Below, one piece after another: positions 52,170 through 56,513 of a stretch of DNA of 56,513 nt. The notes under the pieces are model-generated. The model searched no databases and was not told where the DNA came from. It saw nothing but the letters and a program-made list of their open reading frames with translations. Source of the DNA: Oscillospiraceae bacterium (lineage in GTDB: Bacteria; Bacillota; Clostridia; Oscillospirales; SIG627). How positions within the stretch are numbered: position 1 is the stretch's first letter; the number at the start of each line of letters is the position of its first letter. Location: positions 1-56,513 of the forward strand of contig SVQQ01000010.1 in the NCBI GenBank assembly GCA_015065265.1. The letters are read 5' to 3'. The position numbers and the translations under genes were made by a program.

Positions 52170-53007
52170 CGGAAAACTCACCTCTCAAAAGGTGAGAGAA
52201 GAAATAAAAAAAGAAGTTGATTTAATAAAAGAGGGGGTAAGACGACCCGGACTTGCGGTAATTATCGTAGGGGACGACCCTGCCTCTCACGTATACGTGA
52301 GAAATAAGAAAAAAGGTTGTGAAGAGGTAGGTTTTGTTTCAAGAGAGTATGCTCTCCCCGAAAATACCAGTGAAGAAGAACTTATATCTCTTGTGAAAAC
52401 CTTAAATAGCGACGAGGAAATTGACGGAATTCTCGTGCAACTTCCCCTTCCCCGTCACCTTGATGACAAGAAGGTTATAGAGGCTATCGACCCTTCAAAA
52501 GACGTAGACGCTTTTTCTTATCACAACGTTGGAAGAATAACAGTTGGCGACTATGATTTTCTTCCCTGCACTCCCGCAGGTGTTATGGAACTTCTGTCAA
52601 ACTACAACATTGACGTTGCAGGAAAAAATGCGGTGGTTATCGGAAGAAGCAACATTGTAGGAAAGCCTCAGGCTCTCTTACTTCTTCAAGCAAACGCTAC
52701 TGTCACCGTTGCACATTCAAGAACACAGAACTTGAAGGAAGTTACAAGACAGGCGGACATTCTGGTTGTGGCAATAGGAAAAGCGAAGTTCGTTACAGCA
52801 GATATGGTAAAAGAAGGCGCTGTGGTAATCGACGTTGGAATGGACAGAGACGAAAACGGAAAACTTTGCGGTGACGTTGACTTCGAGAGCGTTAAAGAAA
52901 AGGCATCCTATATCACCCCTGTACCAGGTGGTGTTGGTCCTATGACTATTACAGAACTTTTAAAAAATACATTGACCGCTTACAAAAGACACATAAACGA
53001 AAAATAA
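52153..53007 (+). CDS. folD: Methylenetetrahydrofolate dehydrogenase/cyclohydrolase
   Basis: Bifunctional folate enzyme of 284 residues. [22 protein letters not shown] has the catalytic Lys, [11 protein letters not shown] and [12 protein letters not shown] follow, then [18 protein letters not shown] for NADP binding and [12 protein letters not shown]. The ATG lies inside the end of lgt, with AAGGAG five bases upstream, so translation is coupled. Confidence 0.97.
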   Translation: MAVILDGKLTSQKVREEIKKEVDLIKEGVRRPGLAVIIVGDDPASHVYVRNKKKGCEEVGFVSREYALPENTSEEELISLVKTLNSDEEIDGILVQLPLPRHLDDKKVIEAIDPSKDVDAFSYHNVGRITVGDYDFLPCTPAGVMELLSNYNIDVAGKNAVVIGRSNIVGKPQALLLLQANATVTVAHSRTQNLKEVTRQADILVVAIGKAKFVTADMVKEGAVVIDVGMDRDENGKLCGDVDFESVKEKASYITPVPGGVGPMTITELLKNTLTAYKRHINEK

Positions 53008-53016
53008 GGGAAAACA

Positions 53017-53886
53017 ATGGAAGAAATTTTACACGTACTTTTTCATGCTCTATATCACTCTTTTATTGATGCAATAAAACTTCTGCCCTTTCTTTTTGTT
53101 ACCTACTTATTGATGGAATTTATCGAACATACCGCAGGTGACAAGGCAACGAAAATCATATCCCGCTCGGGTAAGGTAGGGCCACTTGTGGCAGGACTCC
53201 TCGGCGGACTTCCTCAATGTCAGTTTTCCGCCGCCTCGGCAGGACTATATTCGGGCAGAGTTATAACCATTGGCACACTTTTTGCGGTGTTCCTTTCCAC
53301 CTCGGACGAAATGATTCCCGTAATGATTTCAAACTCTTTTCCCGTAAAAAACATTTTCACTCTTATTTTAACTAAAATAGTTTTTGCGGTACTTATAGGC
53401 TTTATTATTGATTTTATTTTCAAGAAAAGAAGTAGTGTTGAAATAGGTAACATCTGTCAAGAAGAGGGCTGTCACTGTGAAAACGGAATTTTCCGTTCCG
53501 CCCTGCATCATACGATAAACGTATTTTTCTTTATCCTTGCAGTAGGCTTTTTCCTTGAAGCAGTTATAGGTTTTATCGGAGAAAACTCCTTGCAAAAACT
53601 CTTTAGTTCACAACCTGTTATTTCAAACTTCGTTTCTGCTTTTGTGGGACTTATCCCCAACTGTGCCGCATCGGTGGTCATTTGCGAACTTTATCTTGAA
53701 AAGGTAATTTCGGCAGGTGCTATGATGTCGGGACTCTTTACAGGGGCAGGAGTTGGCACTCTGGTGCTTTTCAAGACAAACAAAAATCTTCGTGAAAACT
53801 TTATTATCATTATTTCCCTTTGGATTGTGGGAGCGCTTCTCGGTGTTCTCCTTGACGGATTAGGATTTCAAAATCTTTTAAATTAA
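53017..53886 (+). CDS. Putative 10TM metal exporter (ArsP_2-like)
   Basis: A 289-residue membrane protein with about eight to ten helices in two repeats. Conserved loops are GLLGGLPQCQFSAASAGLYSGR near 60 and VGLIPNCAASVVICELYL near 206, the paired P-x-C motifs of the putative arsenic/manganese exporter family (ArsP_2). A Cys/His-rich middle loop (CQEEGCHCENG, about 146-156) could bind metal. The substrate is not known. It is nine bases after folD. Confidence 0.82.
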   Translation: MEEILHVLFHALYHSFIDAIKLLPFLFVTYLLMEFIEHTAGDKATKIISRSGKVGPLVAGLLGGLPQCQFSAASAGLYSGRVITIGTLFAVFLSTSDEMIPVMISNSFPVKNIFTLILTKIVFAVLIGFIIDFIFKKRSSVEIGNICQEEGCHCENGIFRSALHHTINVFFFILAVGFFLEAVIGFIGENSLQKLFSSQPVISNFVSAFVGLIPNCAASVVICELYLEKVISAGAMMSGLFTGAGVGTLVLFKTNKNLRENFIIIISLWIVGALLGVLLDGLGFQNLLN

Positions 53887-53899
53887 CAGGACGAAAAAA

Positions 53900-54733
53900 A
53901 TGAAAAATCCAATTAAAAAAGTAATAGCGGTACACGACCTTTCGGGAATGGGCAGATGCTCACTCTCAGTTATAATCCCTACCCTTTCGGTTATGGGAAT
54001 TCAGGTGTGCCCTCTTCCAACTGCCATTCTTTCCACCCAGACCGACGGGTTTTCAGATTTCACTTTCAGAGACCTGACAGGTGACCTTGTTCCCTATTTT
54101 GAACACCTTTTGGCTCTGGACACCGATTTTCAGGCGTTTTACAGCGGTTTTTTAGGCAACGCAAAGCAGATAGAAAAAGTGGAGTATATGATTGATAAAC
54201 TTCCCTCTTCTACCCTTGTGCTTGTGGACCCTGTGATGGGAGACGACGGAGAGTTTTACTCTACATACGACCATACCATGAAAGACGGTATGAAAGAACT
54301 TATAAAGAAGGCAGGGGTTATAACTCCCAACGTTACAGAGGCGGCTTTTCTTTTAGACTGTGAACCAAAAAGCACCTATACAAAAGAGGAAATCTGTCAG
54401 ATGATAAAAAATCTTGCAAATATTACCTCTGCGAAAATTGTAATCACAGGAATTGAAGGTGACGGTAGCGTAAACTGTGCTTACAGTGAAGACGGCGGGA
54501 AGACTATCGGCTTTACCTCAAACAAACGTGTTGGAAAAAGATATCCCGGCACAGGTGACGTTTTTGCGTCGGTACTTCTCGGCAGACTGTTACAGGGAAA
54601 AAGTTTCGCCCTGTCCGTTGAGAAGGCGTCGGCTTTCGTCGGGGAAGTTATGGCTTATTCCACAAACTTCCTCTACCCCGAAAGAGAAGGCGTACTTATT
54701 GAAAATAATCTTTCAAAACTTTTGGACGAATAA
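53900..54733 (+). CDS. pdxK: Pyridoxal/pyridoxamine kinase
   Basis: A 277-residue ribokinase-like enzyme of the vitamin B6 salvage type. It has HDLSGMGRCSLSVIIPTLS at the N-terminus, LVDPVMGDDGEFY near 111-123, ITPNVTEAAFLL near 139, and GTGDVFASVL near 215 with the catalytic Asp. It phosphorylates pyridoxal, pyridoxine or pyridoxamine. Spacing of 13 bases after the metal exporter gene suggests the same operon. PLP enzymes in this window (alr, the cysteine synthase-like enzyme) need its product. Confidence 0.93.
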   Translation: MKNPIKKVIAVHDLSGMGRCSLSVIIPTLSVMGIQVCPLPTAILSTQTDGFSDFTFRDLTGDLVPYFEHLLALDTDFQAFYSGFLGNAKQIEKVEYMIDKLPSSTLVLVDPVMGDDGEFYSTYDHTMKDGMKELIKKAGVITPNVTEAAFLLDCEPKSTYTKEEICQMIKNLANITSAKIVITGIEGDGSVNCAYSEDGGKTIGFTSNKRVGKRYPGTGDVFASVLLGRLLQGKSFALSVEKASAFVGEVMAYSTNFLYPEREGVLIENNLSKLLDE

Positions 54734-54775
54734 TTTGTATTTCTTAAAATAGAATGGTAAAAAGGAGGTTTTACT

Positions 54776-55267
54776 ATGACAGACCCCAATACTCTCGACT
54801 TTAATCCCTTTGAGAAAATCGGCAAAGAGTGGGCTCTTTTCGGTGTGGCAAGTGAAGATGAATCAAACGCTATGACTGTAAGTTGGGGCGAGGTGGGTGT
54901 TTTATGGAACAAGCCCATTTTCACCGTCTTTGTCCGCCCTACAAGGTACACTCATACCCTTTCAGAAAAAACGGATATTGCGACTCTTTCTTTCTTTGAC
55001 GGAAACTTTAAAAAAGTGCTATCCTATTTTGGCAGAGTCAGTGGACGTGACGAAAATAAACTTGAAGTTTCAAACCTTGAATATAAAGTTGAAAATGACG
55101 CCCTTATTTTTGAAGATGCAACTCTCACTCTTGTGGGCAAGAAACTCTATTTTGACGAAATAGACCCCAAAAATTTCTGTGACCCCGAACTTGAAGACAA
55201 CTACGACAACGACTATCATAAGATTTACGTCTATGAGATAATTGAAGTAATAAAAAAAGAGCGATAA
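54776..55267 (+). CDS. Flavin reductase family protein
   Basis: A 163-residue FMN-binding split-barrel protein, with NAMTVSWGEVGVLWNKPIFTVFVRPTRYTH near 28-57, SFFDGNFKKVLSYFGRVSGRDENK and a C-terminal YHKIYVYEIIEV. Such small clostridial proteins bind FMN and reduce flavin or act as redox partners. A near-perfect AAGGAGG lies before the ATG. It lies 42 bases after pdxK. Confidence 0.88.
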   Translation: MTDPNTLDFNPFEKIGKEWALFGVASEDESNAMTVSWGEVGVLWNKPIFTVFVRPTRYTHTLSEKTDIATLSFFDGNFKKVLSYFGRVSGRDENKLEVSNLEYKVENDALIFEDATLTLVGKKLYFDEIDPKNFCDPELEDNYDNDYHKIYVYEIIEVIKKER

Positions 55268-55359
55268 AGGGTGGTTCTCATAAGGAAGTTTGCTTATAGA
55301 GAATAGAAATTGCGCTACTGTAAATAAAGAACTATACCACATTGATTTTCTTAAATAAC

Positions 55360-55395
55360 AAACAGGCAACTTGCTACAAAACAAGTTGCCTGTTT
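55360..55395. terminator. Bidirectional terminator
   Basis: AAACAGGCAACTTG (55360-55373) and CAAGTTGCCTGTTT (55382-55395) form a perfect 14-bp stem. Confidence 0.85.
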
Positions 55396-55407
55396 ATTTA
55401 TATTCAA

Positions 55408-55713
55408 TTACTCGTTTATAATCCATAAAACCATAAATACCACTGTAACCACAATGTGAACAATGGGCAAGAAACTAATGAAACTTATTCTTTTATTGGA
55501 AAATGTCTTTATGGCAGAAAAAAGATATGTCAGTGAATAAGTACCTGCAAGTATCATAGATATTGTAGCAACCACTGCAACAAACAAAGATTGTTCTATT
55601 ATAACACCTATGTTTGCTAAAGAAATGATAGAACCTAAAATTGTGATTAACGAAATCGGTATAGGCAGAGCTTGTAAAATCATAACTCCCCGCATCATTG
55701 CTTTGTTTTTCAT
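55408..55713 (-). CDS. Small membrane protein, unknown function
   Basis: A 101-residue protein with three hydrophobic segments (about 10-32, 42-62 and 78-98) and short basic loops (KTFSNKR near 69). AAAGGA precedes the ATG. It is the only gene inside the 16-bp inverted repeat and ends 12 bases from a strong terminator, so it looks like cargo of that segment. No family is recognised. Confidence 0.65.
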   Translation of the reverse strand: MKNKAMMRGVMILQALPIPISLITILGSIISLANIGVIIEQSLFVAVVATISMILAGTYSLTYLFSAIKTFSNKRISFISFLPIVHIVVTVVFMVLWIINE

Positions 55714-55748
55714 TGATAGATTCCTTTCTGCATTTTATCGCCAGTTTC

Positions 55749-55781
55749 GCCTTTGTATTACAAAGGCTTCGGGCAAAGCCC
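55749..55781. other. Two adjacent hairpins
   Basis: GCCTTTGTA (55749-55757) pairs with TACAAAGGC (55759-55767), and GGGC (55771-55774) pairs with GCCC (55778-55781). They lie upstream of palindrome D and of the small membrane gene. Bases 55782-55832 hold nothing further. Confidence 0.5.
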
Positions 55782-55833
55782 ATACCCCTACAATACCGAA
55801 TATATTATATCATAGATTAGCAGAGAAAGCAAG

Positions 55834-55964
55834 AGTTATATTCCGACTCCGTCGGAGTGATATTGTTCGGCTTCGCCTCACAGTGATATTTTATTCGCCC
55901 CTTTAACTTGCGAAGCAAATATCACTCGGCGCAAGCCGAATACCACTGCGAAGCAATAGAACTC
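55834..55964. repeat. Fishbone palindrome D (AGTGATATT spine)
   Basis: Left spine modules: AGTTATATT (55834-55842), AGTGATATT (55856-55864) and AGTGATATT (55882-55890). Right modules: AATATCACT (55918-55926), AATACCACT (55939-55947) and AATAGAACT (55955-55963). Ribs are 55843-55855, a GGC-TTC-GCC hairpin around 55869-55877, an apical TTCGC/GCGAA (55894-55914), 55927-55938 with a GCAA loop, and 55948-55954. Rib sequences are unrelated to each other. Confidence 0.8.
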
Positions 55965-55983
55965 GCCCAAGGAGAATAAAACC

Positions 55984-56021
55984 GCCCAACTTCCTTATGA
56001 GAAGTTGGGCAACCGCTCTTT
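55984..56021 (+). terminator. Terminator-like hairpin at the end of the inverted-repeat segment
   Basis: GCCCAACTTC (55984-55993) pairs with GAAGTTGGGC (56001-56010) and a run of seven T follows at 56019-56025. The 16-bp inverted repeat end lies inside this stem. Confidence 0.7.
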
Positions 56022-56025
56022 TTTT

Positions 56026-56198
56026 AATGAAGTTTTTGTTTGACACAAAAATGAAGTCGTGGCTCTGCCACTATGAAGTAAATCCGCTTTGCGAATTTAT
56101 GATGCAAAGCGTTCCTCATCGTGCCTCAGGGCACACTTCATTGTCGAAGACAACTTCACTAGCACTGCAACTTAATGTTCCTGAAAGGAACGCTTAAT
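56026..56198. repeat. Fishbone palindrome E (ATGAAGT spine)
   Basis: Left modules ATGAAGT at 56027-56033, 56051-56057 and 56073-56079, then ATGATG at 56099. Right modules CTCAT (56115-56119), ACTTCAT (56135-56141), ACTTCAC (56153-56159), ACTTAAT (56170-56176) and CTTAAT (56193-56198). Ribs: 56034-56050, 56059-56071, 56080-56098, 56121-56134, 56142-56152 and 56177-56191. It follows the preceding T-run directly. Confidence 0.8.
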
Positions 56199-56205
56199 TA
56201 AAAAA

Positions 56206-56513
56206 ACACCCGATGGGTGTTTTTTGTTTTATGGGGTGAGTAATGGGACCGACGGTCCGCTTTGCGTACCTTTTCGCTCGGGCATAGCCCTCTCGCATCC
56301 GTCTAAAAACAGTCCACAGGACTGTTTTCTTTACGACGTCTGCCCTCTCGGGTTCGAGTCCCAATTTTCTTCTATATCCATAAAACAAAAAAACACCCGA
56401 TGGGTGTTTTTTGTTTTATGGGGTGAGTAATGGGACCGACGGTCCGCTTTGCGTACCTTTTCGCTCGGGCATAGCCCTCTCGCATCCGTCTAAAAACAGT
56501 CCACAGGACTGTT
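56206..56513. repeat. 187-bp exact tandem repeat with tRNA T-arm-like part
   Basis: Unit 1 is 56206-56392. Unit 2 starts at 56393 and is cut by the window edge after 121 bases, all identical to unit 1. Each unit has a terminator-like palindrome (ACACCC-GAT-GGGTGT extended by A/T arms), a GGACC-GA-CGGTCC-type hairpin, a GGGCATAGCCC hairpin and a perfect AAAACAGTCC/GGACTGTTTT stem. Unit 1 ends with a GGGTTCGAGTCCC sequence (56350-56362) like the T-arm of the tRNA-Arg in this window. No full tRNA can be folded. It probably continues beyond the window. Confidence 0.85.

Larger units (their letters stand above)
55275..56003. repeat. 16-bp inverted repeat bounding a 700-bp segment
   Basis: TTCTCATAAGGAAGTT (55275-55290) recurs as its exact complement at 55988-56003. 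The enclosed 0.7 kb holds a terminator, one small membrane gene, several hairpins and palindrome D. Bases 55291-55359 show nothing else. Confidence 0.6.

Noticed and set aside
55610..55906. 98-residue ORF across the small membrane gene and palindrome D
   Set aside because: It is the antisense of a better-supported gene and runs into repeat DNA.
56206..56513. Complete tRNA gene in the tandem repeat
   Set aside because: Only a T-arm-like block is present; no D-arm, anticodon arm or acceptor stem can be paired.

Overview
The window looks like chromosomal DNA of a low-GC, Gram-positive anaerobe of the class Clostridia (Bacillota), probably an uncultured gut or rumen member. Supporting signs are B. 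subtilis-type gene neighbourhoods (era-recO-mutS2, coaE/sua5/prfA, rpsB-tsf), AGGAGG-like ribosome binding sites, near-consensus TTGACA-17-TATAAT promoters, lipoboxes ending in Cys, separate secD and secF genes, a YesL/DUF624 protein, DUF951 and an Lgt enzyme. No rRNA, insertion sequence, prophage or CRISPR array was found. One complete tRNA (Arg, anticodon ACG) is present.

Layout. 1-1.4 kb: accessory remnant with a small membrane protein, a multi-hairpin palindrome and a decayed RHS/YD-repeat gene. 1.5-10.6 kb: housekeeping genes on the + strand (prs, cinA, two membrane proteins, era, recO, mutS2, two lipoproteins). 10.6-17.4 kb: mixed region with a hairpin-rich repeat, an HTH protein, rhamnulokinase, a DUF5050-like lipoprotein, an SGNH hydrolase, twin small HTH regulators around a GGDEF protein, and tRNA-Arg. 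17.4-25 kb: minus-strand run tmk, tagA-like, U32 peptidase, M18 aminopeptidase, lytic transglycosylase, coaE, sua5, prfA, DUF951. 25.1-31.3 kb: acyl synthetase/ACP/peptidyl-prolyl isomerase operon, trmL, a site-2-type protease and secDF. 31.4-36.7 kb: two envelope proteins, alr, a 700-bp inverted repeat, a cysteine-synthase-like gene and alkaline phosphatase. 36.7-45.7 kb: ROK-like protein plus nagA, a uracil permease behind a PyrR-type leader, two paralogous lipoprotein esterases and a MATE transporter. 45.8-55.3 kb: tsf, rpsB, an unknown gene, then an M16 peptidase pair, lgt, folD, a 10TM metal exporter-like protein, pyridoxal kinase and a flavin reductase. 55.3-56.5 kb: a dense repeat region.

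The most unusual content is non-coding. At least five loci (551-673, 10621-10790, 33628-34328, 55834-55964, 56026-56198) share one architecture. A long palindrome has a spine made of short complementary modules, and small self-complementary hairpins (ribs) are inserted between the modules on both arms. Within one element the spine module is repeated, while the ribs differ in sequence and keep their pairing. I call these fishbone elements. They sit just downstream of gene 3' ends and look like a dispersed, structure-conserved repeat family. The right end ends in an exact 187-bp tandem repeat carrying a tRNA T-arm-like sequence. Other points of note are a paralogous esterase whose nucleophile Ser is Ala, and several starts (recO, 28.9 kb, 3.8 kb) that sit in or against terminator-like hairpins.
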